This document shows, one piece after another, positions 1 to 8,815 of a stretch of 64,000 bases of DNA. Every line of letters starts with the position of its first letter. Position 1 is the stretch's first letter. Location of the stretch: positions 1 through 64,000 of the forward strand of contig JAIUOP010000002.1 in the NCBI GenBank assembly GCA_020161815.1. Reading direction: 5' to 3'. A program made the position numbers and the translations under genes. The notes under the pieces were generated by a model. The model did no database searches, was not told where the DNA came from, and saw only the letters and a program-made list of their open reading frames with translations. This stretch comes from Actinomycetota bacterium. GTDB taxonomy: Bacteria > Actinomycetota > Actinomycetes > Actinomycetales > Dermatophilaceae.

Positions 1-2
1 TA

Positions 3-239
3 TGGATCGAGCTCGTCCTCCTGGCCCAAGACCTCACCGCGTGGACCCAAACCCTCGCCCTGCACGGCGAGCACGCCGTGGCCGAACCAAAACGGTTACG
101 GCTGCTGCTGTTCGGGATCGCTGCCCGCCTGATACGGACCGGACGGCGGGTCATCCTCGACCTCGACAAGTCCTGGCCCCACGCCCCCGCCATCGTCCAC
201 GCGATCACCACCCTGCGTGCCTACCCCACCCCCGGATAG
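3..239 (+). mobile_element. IS1380-family transposase, C-terminal fragment
   Basis: The open frame enters from the left edge and ends with TAG at 237-239, giving the last 78 residues of a protein. The tail has the arrangement typical of IS1380 transposase ends: ELVLLAQDLTAWTQTLAL, then EPKRLRLLLFGIAARL, a basic strand, and a final helix before the stop. The catalytic DDE core lies outside the window, so intactness cannot be judged. The right inverted repeat is not identified; the element probably ends between the stop and about position 411. It lies only about 190 bases from the end of the convergent prenyl synthase gene. Family assignment is from recalled family character. Confidence 0.7.
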
Positions 240-426
240 GCCACCCGGCAGACTCCCCTGACCGCCTCGACCCAAGGACCTCGGAGAACCGTCCACCAGC
301 ACGCCAGCCGGGAAGCTGTCGTGCCCAACACCAAGAACCCGTCACCACGCCCCCCACAGCGACCACTCACCAGCGACTCAGCCAGCCCAATGAAACGGTG
401 AGGCTAGGGGCGAAGCCGGCGAGGGC

Positions 427-1512
427 TCAGAAGGTGCGCGCCGTCGACGTCTCGACGAGTGCCTCGAGCACCGTTCGCGCCTCGTCCTCGACGCCCACGG
501 CCCGCGCCAGGGACGCCCGCGCGCTCGCCGTGAGGCGGGCGATGGTCGCCTCCACCGCGTCGACACCACCGGAGTCGGTCATGAGCGCGCGCAGCTCGTC
601 GACCTGGTCCAGGGTCAGGTCCGGACGACCCAGCAGGGCATCCATCCGCTCCCGACCCGCCGGGGTCGCGCCGCGCAGGGTGTGCGCCACGAGGACCGTC
701 CGCTTGCCCTCACGCAGGTCGTCGCCGGCCGGCTTGCCCGTGGCCTCGGGGTCCCCGAAGACACCGAGGATGTCGTCGCGCAGCTGGAAGGCCTCGCCGA
801 GGTCGAGCCCGTAGCCGGAGAGTGCCGCCAGGTCCTCCTCCCCGAGACCGCCCGACGCGGCGCCGATGAGGAGGGGGTGCTCGATGGAGTACTTCGCGCT
901 CTTGTAGCGGATGACGTGACTGGCCCGGGCGATCCGCTCGTCGTCACTGAGCGTGGTCCACGGCCGCACCGACTCCACGACGTCGAGGAACTGCCCGGCC
1001 ATCAGCTGGGTGCGCATCCGGTCGAAGAGGCCACGGGCGCGCGCGAGGTCCTCCGCGGGCAGTCCACTCGTCGCGTAGAGCTCCTCGGTCCAGTTCAGGC
1101 AGAGGTTCCCGGCGAGGATCGCCCCGGCCATCCCGAAGCGGTCGGCATCCCCGACCCACCCCCGCGCGCCATGGTGAGCGGCGAGCGCGCGGTGGGCGGA
1201 CGGCATACCGCGCCTGGTGTCGCTGTCGTCCATGACGTCGTCGTGGAGCAGCGCCGCCCCCTGGAAGAACTCCATCGACGTCGCGAGGCGCACGGCGGCG
1301 TCCGAGTCGGGGCGCCCGGCGGCGCGGTGTCCCCAGTAGAGGAAGGCGGCCCGCAGGCGCTTGCCCCCGGTGAGCAGCGAGCCGATGGCGTCGACGATGT
1401 CATCGACATCGGAGCCGATCTCGGCCAGGACGCCACGCTGGTGGACCAGCTCGGCGTCGATGCAGGCCTGCACGCGCTGGCGCAGGTCGGCACGATCGAG
1501 GGGGTTGGACAC
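427..1512 (-). CDS. Polyprenyl (geranylgeranyl-type) diphosphate synthase
   Basis: This is a trans-isoprenyl diphosphate synthase that condenses isopentenyl diphosphate onto an allylic primer to make the precursor for carotenoids, menaquinone side chains or other terpenoids in the cytosol. At 361 residues it is of normal length. The GGKRLRAAF segment (about residues 49-57), the first Asp-rich motif LLHDDVMDDSDTRRG (about 92-106) and the second Asp-rich motif LRDDILGVFGD (about 242-252) are all present, so both Mg-diphosphate sites look intact. The ATG start is clear. The gene is divergent from the MTHFR-like gene, a pairing seen in other actinobacteria. Chain length cannot be assigned. A 17/18 copy of the dispersed 18-mer (1191-1208) lies inside the gene. 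Confidence 0.9.
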   Translation of the reverse strand: MSNPLDRADLRQRVQACIDAELVHQRGVLAEIGSDVDDIVDAIGSLLTGGKRLRAAFLYWGHRAAGRPDSDAAVRLATSMEFFQGAALLHDDVMDDSDTRRGMPSAHRALAAHHGARGWVGDADRFGMAGAILAGNLCLNWTEELYATSGLPAEDLARARGLFDRMRTQLMAGQFLDVVESVRPWTTLSDDERIARASHVIRYKSAKYSIEHPLLIGAASGGLGEEDLAALSGYGLDLGEAFQLRDDILGVFGDPEATGKPAGDDLREGKRTVLVAHTLRGATPAGRERMDALLGRPDLTLDQVDELRALMTDSGGVDAVEATIARLTASARASLARAVGVEDEARTVLEALVETSTARTF

Positions 1513-1628
1513 GCTGTGAGCCTATCCCGCGGGCGGAGCGGTCCCGACGCGGTGTCGGACCGGCCGCTGCGTAGGATGACGCACCGAGTCGGGCGCGCTC
1601 GCGCCCGGTCGGGCCCGGGGAGGACGTC

Positions 1629-2567
1629 ATGATCGGCTTCGAGTCGATCCTGCGGTCGGCGCGCGTGGCCGGTCGCGAACCCCTCCTGTATGCCGTGACC
1701 CCGCCTCGCGTGACCACCCCGCCCGAGCGGGTGGCCCAGCTCGCCGAGCGCACCCTCGAGCGGCTCGCCGTCATGGACGTCGACGCCCTGGTGCTCTACG
1801 ACCTGGTCGACGAGGCGGACCGCTCCGAGGCCGAGCGCCCCTTCCCGTTCCTTCAGACCCGGGATCCGGCGGAGTACCTCGAGAACTGGCTGGGGGAGTG
1901 GCAGGGTCCCTCGATCGTCTACCGCTGCGTCGGCAAGTACGACGAGAGCGAGCTGCGGGCGTGGATGCTCGCGCAGCCGGGCACCGTCGGGACGGTGTTC
2001 GTCGGGGCGGCCTCGGCCGGCACGCCGGTGCAGACCGACCTGCGGACGGCCCAGCGGCTGCGGGCCGCCGTCCGGCGCGACCTGCCCATCGGTGGGGTGG
2101 CCATTCCCGAGCGCCACACGACGCGCGGGGACGAGCACGCGCGGCTGCTGCGGAAGCAGGCGGCCGGCTGCACCTACTTCATCTCCCAGGTCGTCTACGA
2201 CCTCGGGGCCGCCAAGGACCTCGCCTCGGACTACGCGTATGCCTGCCGCCAGGCCCGCGTGCCGCCGGTGCCGATCTTCTTCACGCTCTCCCTGTGCGGG
2301 TCGGCCAAGACGCTCGACTTCCTCCACTGGCTCGGGGTGGACGTGCCCCGGTGGATGCGCAACGAGATGCTCCACGCCGACGACACCCTCGAGGCCTCGA
2401 TGGCCTTCTGCCTCCAGACGGCCCGTGAGCTCGCCGAGTTCTGTCGCTACCTGCGGCTGCCGTTCGGCTTCAACGTCGAGAGCGTCTCGATGCGCCGTGA
2501 TGAGATCGAGGCCACGGTCGAGCTGGCCAGGGCGGTCCGGGGCATCATCGGTGAGGGCTCCCGCTGA
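1629..2567 (+). CDS. Methylenetetrahydrofolate reductase superfamily protein
   Basis: A 312-residue protein resembling the TIM-barrel methylenetetrahydrofolate reductases. The central segment GGVAIPERHTTRGDEH followed by KQAAGCTYFISQVVYDL matches the MetF pattern in which a Pro-Glu-x-His strand is followed by a Gly-Ala/Cys-x-x-Phe-x-x-Gln strand. A GGGGAGG ribosome site at 1615-1621 precedes the ATG, and a TAGGAT hexamer at 1572-1577 is a plausible -10. The N-terminus (LLYAVTPPRVTTPPE) differs from standard MetF, which has an FEFFPPK-type start with a catalytic Glu, so the substrate may differ. Its place beside a prenyl synthase matches the metF locus of other actinobacteria. Family membership is fairly secure; catalytic identity is an inference. 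Confidence 0.65.
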   Translation: MIGFESILRSARVAGREPLLYAVTPPRVTTPPERVAQLAERTLERLAVMDVDALVLYDLVDEADRSEAERPFPFLQTRDPAEYLENWLGEWQGPSIVYRCVGKYDESELRAWMLAQPGTVGTVFVGAASAGTPVQTDLRTAQRLRAAVRRDLPIGGVAIPERHTTRGDEHARLLRKQAAGCTYFISQVVYDLGAAKDLASDYAYACRQARVPPVPIFFTLSLCGSAKTLDFLHWLGVDVPRWMRNEMLHADDTLEASMAFCLQTARELAEFCRYLRLPFGFNVESVSMRRDEIEATVELARAVRGIIGEGSR

Positions 2568-2619
2568 CCGGTCACCCCGGCCTGACCTGGCCTGACCTGG
2601 CCCGGTCGGGCGACCTCGG

Positions 2620-3162
2620 TCAGACGACTTCGACCGGGGTGCCGGCCGTCAGGGTGATCAGGTCGGCATAGGTCGTCGCGAACACCGAGTGCGAGTGCCC
2701 GGCCGCGGCCCAGACGACCGGGAAGCGGGCCAGGCTGACGTCGATGACCGTGCGCAGCGGCGTGAGGTGACCCACCGGTGCGACGCCGCCGATGGCAGAG
2801 CCGGTCCAGGCCCGCACCTCCTCGGGCGTGGCCTGGCGCAGCGGGGGCGACTCGAGGTGCTCGGCGACCTTGACCAGGTCGACGCGGTGCCCGCCGGAGG
2901 ACAGGACGAGCAGGGGAGTGGGGGCGCTGCCGTCGCCGGCGTCGGCGGCGAAGACGAGCGAGTTGGCGATCTCGGCGGGCGTGATGCCCAGTGCGTCCGC
3001 CGCGGCCTTGGCGGTGCGCACGGCATCGGGCAGGTGGCGCACGGTCGGGGTCATCCCGACGGTGGCGAGGACGTCGAGGACGCGCGCGACCGCGGGGTGC
3101 TCGCTGCGGTCGTGGGTGCTGTCCTCGGAGGGGTCCATGGCGGCCCAGCGTAGGACGCCCAC
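2620..3162 (-). CDS. YbaK/EbsC-type aminoacyl-tRNA deacylase
   Basis: A small cytosolic protein of the YbaK/ProX editing-domain superfamily, which hydrolyses mischarged aminoacyl-tRNA such as Cys- or Ala-tRNA(Pro). Visible family features are the ALGITPAEIANSLVF region with its Lys/Thr-rich approach (about residues 58-72), LVLSSGGHRVDL (about 84-95), and the GGVAPVGH loop followed by a conserved late strand (about 123-155). The GTG at 3162 gives 180 residues; an ATG at 3138 gives 172 and may be the real start, since neither has a strong ribosome site. The gene is divergent from the SOS operon and convergent with the MTHFR-like gene. Confidence 0.85.
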   Translation of the reverse strand: MGVLRWAAMDPSEDSTHDRSEHPAVARVLDVLATVGMTPTVRHLPDAVRTAKAAADALGITPAEIANSLVFAADAGDGSAPTPLLVLSSGGHRVDLVKVAEHLESPPLRQATPEEVRAWTGSAIGGVAPVGHLTPLRTVIDVSLARFPVVWAAAGHSHSVFATTYADLITLTAGTPVEVV

Positions 3163-3201
3163 TTGACGCCTCGTGCACGGCAGGGGCTACAGTCGAGTCA
3201 T

Positions 3202-3217
3202 TCGAACAGTTGTTCGA
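3202..3217. promoter_or_regulatory. LexA (SOS) box, perfect palindrome
   Basis: TCGAAC-AGTT-GTTCGA fits the actinobacterial and Bacillus-type LexA consensus (TCGAAC, four bases, GTTCGA) with no mismatch. It ends 43 bases before the DUF6504 start, so LexA bound here would block transcription of the whole damage tolerance operon until SOS induction. No other perfect copy was seen in the window. Confidence 0.9.
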
Positions 3218-3260
3218 GGAATCCACAGGATCATCCACAGGCTCGAGAGGAGTCCATGTC

Positions 3261-3536
3261 GTGGTGCGCAGAGTCGACGAACCCGTCCACGTCCGCGTCG
3301 GTGAGCAGGCGCCCGAGGCCTTCCTCTGGCGGGGGCGTCTCTATGCCGTCCGCGGCATCGACGGGCACTGGAGTGAGCGGCGTTCCTGGTGGCGCGACGC
3401 CACGGAGGGCCCCGGTGACCGGCAGGTGTGGCGGGTGCGGGCGCAGGCCGGTCGGGCCGACACCCCCGGCATCTACGAGCTGGGCGACGACGGGGCGAGC
3501 GCCGGCTCCTGGACGCTGCTCTGCCGTCATGACTGA
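3261..3536 (+). CDS. DUF6504 family protein, first gene of the SOS mutagenesis operon
   Basis: A 91-residue protein starting VVRRVDEPVHVRV from a GTG at 3261 (or 3264). The ribosome site GAGGAG lies 8-9 bases upstream. It contains EAFLWRGRLYAVRGIDGHW followed by an RRSWWRD segment and RVWRVRAQAG-like strands, matching small proteins called DUF6504 that accompany dnaE2 in actinobacteria. The beta-rich, Trp/Arg-rich sequence has no signal peptide or membrane segment. Function is unknown. Position directly behind the LexA box and 10 bases before the HEPN gene suggests a role in translesion synthesis, perhaps as an adaptor; that is inference. Confidence 0.75.
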   Translation: MVRRVDEPVHVRVGEQAPEAFLWRGRLYAVRGIDGHWSERRSWWRDATEGPGDRQVWRVRAQAGRADTPGIYELGDDGASAGSWTLLCRHD

Positions 3537-3546
3537 GGAGGACGCC

Positions 3547-3981
3547 ATGACCGAGGACGCCCTGACCCTGACCAGCGCCACGCTCACCTTGATCGAGCGG
3601 GCCCACGACTCCCTGTTGATCGGGTATGCCGCGGAGTCGGCCACCGCTCGCCACCGGGCGGCCCAGGTGGCCGCCCTCCGGGGCGCGGCCGCCGTCGTCG
3701 CCGCCCGGGACGTCCATGGCCGCCAGTCCCGGCTCGGGCCGGTGAGCCTGTGGGACCTGCTGGCCCGGCTCACCCCCGAGCTGGCCGAGTGGGCCCGCCA
3801 CTTCGCCCTCGTGACCCGCCGGCTCCCGCTCGTGGACACCGGCCGGGTCCGGGTCAGCGTCCGCGAGGCCGACGACCTGCTGCGCGATGCCGAGGCCTTC
3901 CTCGCGCGCGCCGAGCTCGTCGTCGGCATGCCCGCGCGCCTCGACCCGGTGCCCGGCCTGGCGCCGGTCCGCAGCGCGTAA
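3547..3981 (+). CDS. SAV_6107-type HEPN domain protein
   Basis: A 144-residue helical protein. The ATG at 3547 has GAGGAG 6 bases upstream, better than an ATG at 3529 that overlaps the previous stop. Family features: a first helix with LIERAHDSLLIGY, then TARHRAAQVAALRGAAAVVAAR, SLWDLLARLTPELAEWARHF, and a last helix ADDLLRDAEAFLARAEL. In actinobacteria this family is encoded next to dnaE2. HEPN folds often bind or cleave RNA, but the R-x4-6-H motif of nuclease HEPNs is not clear here, so I infer a structural or adaptor role. It is 20 bases upstream of dnaE2 and presumably cotranscribed and SOS-induced. Confidence 0.75.
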   Translation: MTEDALTLTSATLTLIERAHDSLLIGYAAESATARHRAAQVAALRGAAAVVAARDVHGRQSRLGPVSLWDLLARLTPELAEWARHFALVTRRLPLVDTGRVRVSVREADDLLRDAEAFLARAELVVGMPARLDPVPGLAPVRSA

Positions 3982-4001
3982 CCCCAACGCCCCACCCACT
4001 C

Positions 4002-7000
4002 ATGAGCGAGCCCGGCGACTTCGCCCACCTCCACGTCGCCTCCGGGTACTCCCTGCGCCATGGCGCAGCCACCCCGCAGGACCTGGTCGACCGCGCCGTC
4101 GCGCACGACCAGGGTGTGCTCGCGCTCACCGACCGGGACGGGCTCTACGGGGCGATCCGGTTCGCGACCGCCGCGATGCGCGCGGGGATCACCCCGGTGC
4201 TCGGGGTCGACCTCGCCGTCGCCGGGCCGGGAGTGAGGGGCGCGCGAGGAGTGGGAGGTGGGCTGGGAGCCAGCGGGACGGCATACGGAGGGAAGGCCGG
4301 ACCGCGGACGCCGGTGCGCGGGGGAGCGCTCGTCGACCCACGCCACCCACGGGTGACCGTGCTCGCCCGCGGGCAGGGTGCTGGTCTGGAGCCGGCCGCC
4401 GGGTGGTCCGCGCTCTGCCGGCTCGTCACCGACACCCACCTCACCGGCGAGCGCGGCACCCCGATCTGCACCCCCGAGCTCCTCGCCCGCTGGTCCACCG
4501 CGTCGCCCACCCCCACCACTCCCTCCCCGACAGTCGAAAGTAGACGACACGCCGTGTCCGGCCAGGTGCATGCAGCGCGTCCTCTACTTTCGACTGTCTC
4601 GGGGGAGGGGCCGGCGCGGCTGCGGGTCCTCCTCGGCCCGGACAGCGACGTCGGCCGGGCCCTGCTCCACCGGCGCCCCGAGACCGCCCGCGACCTGCTC
4701 GCGCGCTGGCTGCGCCTGCTGCCTCCCGATGCGCTCGCGATCGAGGTCGTCCTCCACGGTGGCCCCGACGGCACGACCGGCTGCCTGCGCCAGGCTCGCG
4801 GCCTCCTCGGGCTCGCCGACGAGGCCGGGCTGCCGGCGATCCTCTCCGGCGCCGTGCGCCACCTCGAGCGCGAGGATGCCGTCGTCGCCGACGTCCTCGA
4901 CGCCGCGCGCCGGCTCGTCGTCCTCGACACCCGCCACCTCGACCGGGTCACCGATGCCGGCCACCTCGCCGACACCGCGACGATGACCGCGCGCGCCCGC
5001 GCCATCGCCGGCCCGGACGACACCGCCCGTGCCCATCGCCTGCTCACCGACACCCTTGCCCTGGCGGCCGAGTGCGCCCTCGACGGCCGCGCCGACCTCG
5101 GCATCGGCGCGGTCCACCTGCCCGAGCAGGAGGTCCTCGGCATCCCCACCGGCGAGGACCCGCACCGCGTTCTCGCCGAGCGCTGCCGGGGCGCCGTCAG
5201 CCGCCGCTACCCCAGCGCGAACGAGGCCCTGCGACAGCGGGTCGAGAGCCGTCTCGAGGACGAGCTCGCCGTCATCGCCGCCCTGGGCTACCCGACCTAC
5301 TTCCTCACCGTCGCCGAGGTGACCGACCTCATCCGCGCCAAGGGGGTGCGCGTCGCGGCCCGTGGCTCCGGCGCGGGTTCACTCGTCAACCACCTGCTCG
5401 GCATCAGTGGGGTCGACCCGATCCGGCACGACCTGCTCATGGAGCGCTTCTGCACCACCTTGCGCGCCGAGCTGCCCGACATCGACGTCGACGTCGAGTC
5501 CGCGCGCCGCACCGAGATCTACGAGGCGATCCTCGAGCGGTTCAGCGGTGAGCGGGTGACCTGCGTGTCGATGATGGACACCTACAAGGTGCGGCACGCG
5601 ATCCGCGACGTCGGGGCCGCGCTCGGCATGCCCCCGGCCGAGGTCGACGAGATCGCCAAGGCCTTCCCCCACATCCGCGCCAAGGACGTCCGCCACGCCA
5701 TCGCCGACCTGCCCGAGCTGCGAGGGCTGACCAGCCACCGCCTGACCGATGCCCGCCTGACCACCCTCTTCGACCTCGTCGAACGCCTCGACGGACTGCC
5801 CCGCCACATCGCCCTGCACCCCTGCGGCGTCGTGCTCTCCAATGCCGGCCTGCTCGACCGCACCCCCGTCGAGGCGAGCTGGATCGGCTTCCCGATGAGC
5901 CAGTTCGACAAGGACGACGTCGAGACCCTCGGCCTGCTCAAGCTCGACGTCCTCGGCATCCGCATGCAGTCCGCCATGGCCCACGCGCTCACCGAGATCG
6001 AGCGCGTCGAGGGCAAGCAGGTCGACCTCGACGACGAGGCCCAGGTGCCGCACGACGACCCCGCGACCTTCGCCCTCATCCGCACGACCCGCACCCTGGG
6101 CTGCTTCCAGATCGAGAGCCCGGGCCAACGCGAGCTCATCGGCAAGTTCGGCCCGGAACGCTTCGGCGACCTCATCATCGACATCTCCCTCTTCCGCCCC
6201 GGGCCGGTGAAGTCGGACATGATCACCCCCTTCCTCGAGAGCCGGCACGGTTGGCGCAGAAGGCGATTCCTCCACCCCAGCCTGGTCCCGGCCCTCGCCG
6301 AGACCGAGGGGGTCGTCGTCTTCCACGAGCAGGTGCTGCAGATCGTCGCCGAGACGACCGGGGTCTCCCTGGCCCAGGCCGACGAGGTCCGTCGCACCAT
6401 GGGCACGCCCCAGGGGCAGGAGGACATCGAGGCCTGGTGGCGCCCGGCGGCCAAGGCCCGCGGCTACACCGCGACCGAGCGCGACGAGATCTGGGCGGTG
6501 CTCAAGTCCTTCGCGAGCTTCGGCTTCTGCAAGGCCCACGCCGCCGCCTTCGCCCTGCCGACCTTCCACTCGGCCTGGCTCAAGACCCACCACCCCGCGG
6601 CCTTCCTCGCCGGTGTCCTCACCCACGACCCCGGGATGTACCCCAAGCGGCTCATCCTCGACGACGCCCGCAGCCTGGGCATCGCCGTCCTCGGACTCGA
6701 CGTCAACGCCTCGCGCGACAGCTACCGCCTCGAGGCCCTCACCGACGACGAGATCGACCACGACTTCGTCCCGATCCACCCTGACCTGCCCGACGGGCGG
6801 CGGCACGGCATCCGCCTCTCGCTCACCGAGGTCAAGGGGATCAGCGAGGCCGAGGTCGCGGCCATCGTTGCGGGACAACCCTTTGCCGACCTCGCGGACT
6901 TCTGGAGCCGCACCCACGTCAGCCGCCCGATCGTCGAGCGGCTCGTCCTCGCCGGCGGCTTCGACGCGATGTACGGCCTGGGTGGCCGCGGCGCCGGCCT

Positions 7001-8024
7001 GGGTCGTCGGGGCAAGCTCACCCGCCGCGACCTGCTCCTCCACGTCGCCGAGATCGACCGCTGGCACCGCTCCCTGACCCGCTCCGGAGGCCGCCGCCGC
7101 GCCACCGCGCCACGGGTCGGGGCCGGCCGCCCCGTCCGCGCCACCCCCGACCGCGCCCAGATCGGGCCCGCCGGTCCCGTGGGGGCCCAGCCCCACGGCA
7201 TACCGAGCCCGTATGCCGTGGGCACCCGGGAGCGGGCCGCGGCCCAGTCGCAGGCCGCCGCCACCGTCGTGCCCGCGGAGGAGCGCTCGGTCCAGCTCCT
7301 CCTCGACCTCGGCGACCGGCCCGAGCTGCGCGAGGGCAGTGGCCTGCCCGAGCTCACCGGCACCGAGCGGGTCCGGGCCGAGCTCGACGTGCTCGGGCTC
7401 GACGCCTCGAGCCATGTCATCGACACCTACCGACCGCTGCTCGACGTCCTCGGCGTCACCCCGGCGCAGCACCTGCTGCGGGCCCGCAACGGGGGAGAGG
7501 TGTGGGTCGCCGGGGTCAAGGTGGCGACCCAGACCCCGCCGATCCGGTCCGGGCGGCGCGTCGTCTTCCTCACCCTCGACGACGGCACCGGGTGCGCGGA
7601 CGCGACCTTCTTCGAGGACGTCCAAGGGCCCTACGCCGAGACCGTCTTCCACTCCTGGCTGCTGCTCGTCCGCGGAGTCGTGCGGCGCACGGGGGAGCGG
7701 GGCATCTCGTTGCGGGCCACCGGTGCCTGGGAGCTGTCGACCCTCTGGGAGGCCTGGCAGCGCGGCGGGCAGGAGGCCGTCCACGCGGCCCTGCTCGACC
7801 TCGACCGGGACTCGCGGGAGCGGGCGCGCGAGGGCGAGGAGTCCGCCGACGCCAGCGGACGACGGCGGGTGCTCGTCCACGCCTCAGGCTTCCGGCAGTC
7901 GCCCTATGCCGACACCCGGCCGCCCGGCACGCCCACGCGCGACCTGCGGGGCCTCACGGCAGCGATGGGTGACCAGGCGCCACGCAAGCTGTGGCACTCC
8001 AGCCCCGGCAGCTCGGGGCACTAG
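4002..8024 (+). CDS. dnaE2: Error-prone DNA polymerase III alpha subunit DnaE2 (ImuC)
   Basis: A C-family polymerase that copies past lesions during the SOS response. The 1340-residue product starts MSEPGDFAHLHVASGYSLRHGA, the PHP domain. The catalytic aspartates lie in PDIDVDVE (D493, D495). The fingers region with FRPGPVK (about 735) and a C-terminal OB-type nucleic acid binding region (about 1165-1240) follow. It is longer than the usual 1050-1150 residues. Extra material is visible: a Gly-rich insert near residues 75-110, an insert coded by an inverted repeat near residues 175-200, and a Pro/Ala-rich linker near 1030-1085. It stands in a tight operon with HEPN, methyltransferase and dinB genes behind a LexA box. 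No imuB-type partner is seen; DinB may serve instead. Confidence 0.93.
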   Translation: MSEPGDFAHLHVASGYSLRHGAATPQDLVDRAVAHDQGVLALTDRDGLYGAIRFATAAMRAGITPVLGVDLAVAGPGVRGARGVGGGLGASGTAYGGKAGPRTPVRGGALVDPRHPRVTVLARGQGAGLEPAAGWSALCRLVTDTHLTGERGTPICTPELLARWSTASPTPTTPSPTVESRRHAVSGQVHAARPLLSTVSGEGPARLRVLLGPDSDVGRALLHRRPETARDLLARWLRLLPPDALAIEVVLHGGPDGTTGCLRQARGLLGLADEAGLPAILSGAVRHLEREDAVVADVLDAARRLVVLDTRHLDRVTDAGHLADTATMTARARAIAGPDDTARAHRLLTDTLALAAECALDGRADLGIGAVHLPEQEVLGIPTGEDPHRVLAERCRGAVSRRYPSANEALRQRVESRLEDELAVIAALGYPTYFLTVAEVTDLIRAKGVRVAARGSGAGSLVNHLLGISGVDPIRHDLLMERFCTTLRAELPDIDVDVESARRTEIYEAILERFSGERVTCVSMMDTYKVRHAIRDVGAALGMPPAEVDEIAKAFPHIRAKDVRHAIADLPELRGLTSHRLTDARLTTLFDLVERLDGLPRHIALHPCGVVLSNAGLLDRTPVEASWIGFPMSQFDKDDVETLGLLKLDVLGIRMQSAMAHALTEIERVEGKQVDLDDEAQVPHDDPATFALIRTTRTLGCFQIESPGQRELIGKFGPERFGDLIIDISLFRPGPVKSDMITPFLESRHGWRRRRFLHPSLVPALAETEGVVVFHEQVLQIVAETTGVSLAQADEVRRTMGTPQGQEDIEAWWRPAAKARGYTATERDEIWAVLKSFASFGFCKAHAAAFALPTFHSAWLKTHHPAAFLAGVLTHDPGMYPKRLILDDARSLGIAVLGLDVNASRDSYRLEALTDDEIDHDFVPIHPDLPDGRRHGIRLSLTEVKGISEAEVAAIVAGQPFADLADFWSRTHVSRPIVERLVLAGGFDAMYGLGGRGAGLGRRGKLTRRDLLLHVAEIDRWHRSLTRSGGRRRATAPRVGAGRPVRATPDRAQIGPAGPVGAQPHGIPSPYAVGTRERAAAQSQAAATVVPAEERSVQLLLDLGDRPELREGSGLPELTGTERVRAELDVLGLDASSHVIDTYRPLLDVLGVTPAQHLLRARNGGEVWVAGVKVATQTPPIRSGRRVVFLTLDDGTGCADATFFEDVQGPYAETVFHSWLLLVRGVVRRTGERGISLRATGAWELSTLWEAWQRGGQEAVHAALLDLDRDSRERAREGEESADASGRRRVLVHASGFRQSPYADTRPPGTPTRDLRGLTAAMGDQAPRKLWHSSPGSSGH
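4529..4598. repeat. Inverted repeat inserted within dnaE2
   Basis: Two perfect 15-base arms (4529-4543 GACAGTCGAAAGTAG and 4584-4598 its complement) flank a 40-base loop, and the pairing extends imperfectly outward into C-rich and G-rich flanks. The segment is in frame and codes for TVESRRHAVSG and LLSTVSGE, which are not part of the usual DnaE2 sequence. It is more A+T-rich than the surroundings. It looks like a small palindromic element captured in the coding sequence. Confidence 0.7.
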
Positions 8025-8025
8025 G

Positions 8026-8802
8026 GTGAGCCCCGTGACCGAGGAGCGCACCGCCACCCGCCGTCCCGGCGTCGAGGCGTCGGTGCGCACGGCCGCCGTC
8101 TGGGCGGTCCTCTCCCAGCACGCCCACCGGCATGCCGCTGCGCTGGGGCGCCCGCTCGTCGTGCTCGACCTCGGCGGGGGCAGCGGCGGGTTCGCCGTGC
8201 CACTGGCCCAGGCCGGCCACGAGGTCACGGTCGTCGACCCGAGCCCGGACGCCCTGGCCTCGCTGCGTCGGCGGGCCGACGAGGTGGGGGCCTCGGCGCG
8301 GATCCGTGCGGCCCAGGGGGATGCCGACGCCCTCGCGACCCTCCTCGGCGGCTCCAGCGTCGACCTCGTCACCTGCCATGGCACCCTCGAGCACGTCGAC
8401 GACCCGGCCGGGACGCTGGCCCGGCTCGCCGATGCCCTGGCCCCCGGCGGCCTGCTCAGCCTCGTCGTCGCCCAGCGCCACGCCGCCGTCCTCGCGCGGG
8501 TCCTCGCTGGATCCATCGACCGCGCCGCCGCCGCCCTCACCAGCCCGGAGGGACGCTGGGGTGAGGACGACCCCCTGCCACGGCGGTTCGACCGCGACGC
8601 CCTCGTCGCGCTCGTCGAGGACACCGGACTGCGCGTCCTCGAGGCCCACGGCGTGCGGATCTTCACCGAGCTCGCCCCGTCGTCCGCCCTCGACTCCGAG
8701 AGCGACCGGCAGGCCCTCCTGGCCCTCGAAGAGGTCGCGGCGGCCCACCCGGCCCTGGCCGCCCTCGGCGCCGCCCTGCACGTCGTCGCCGAGCGCGCCT
8801 GA
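8026..8802 (+). CDS. Class I SAM-dependent methyltransferase
   Basis: A 258-residue protein with a Rossmann methyltransferase fold. Motif I is VLDLGGGSGGFAVPLA (about residues 45-60), followed by VTVVDPSPDALASL (motif II acidic residue for the ribose), GDADALATLL, and the motif IV region VDLVTCHGTLEHVDDPAG. The GTG at 8026 follows the dnaE2 stop by one base; a second GTG at 8035 is possible. The substrate is unknown. Its place between dnaE2 and dinB in an SOS operon suggests a link to DNA or tRNA damage handling, but it could be a passenger. Confidence 0.85.
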   Translation: MSPVTEERTATRRPGVEASVRTAAVWAVLSQHAHRHAAALGRPLVVLDLGGGSGGFAVPLAQAGHEVTVVDPSPDALASLRRRADEVGASARIRAAQGDADALATLLGGSSVDLVTCHGTLEHVDDPAGTLARLADALAPGGLLSLVVAQRHAAVLARVLAGSIDRAAAALTSPEGRWGEDDPLPRRFDRDALVALVEDTGLRVLEAHGVRIFTELAPSSALDSESDRQALLALEEVAAAHPALAALGAALHVVAERA

Positions 8803-8815
8803 CCGCGGCGCGGCG

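Noticed and set aside
2578..2610. Short direct repeat CCTGACCTGG after the MTHFR-like gene
   Set aside because: Only two to three imperfect units of ten bases; likely slippage without function.
3221..3240. Two ATCCACAGG repeats resembling DnaA boxes next to the LexA box
   Set aside because: Only two partial matches, no A+T-rich unwinding region and no dnaA/dnaN genes nearby, so not an origin.
5379..7880. Long minus-strand open frame opposite dnaE2
   Set aside because: Shadow frame with repeated Gly/Val/Asp/Arg and no recognisable fold.
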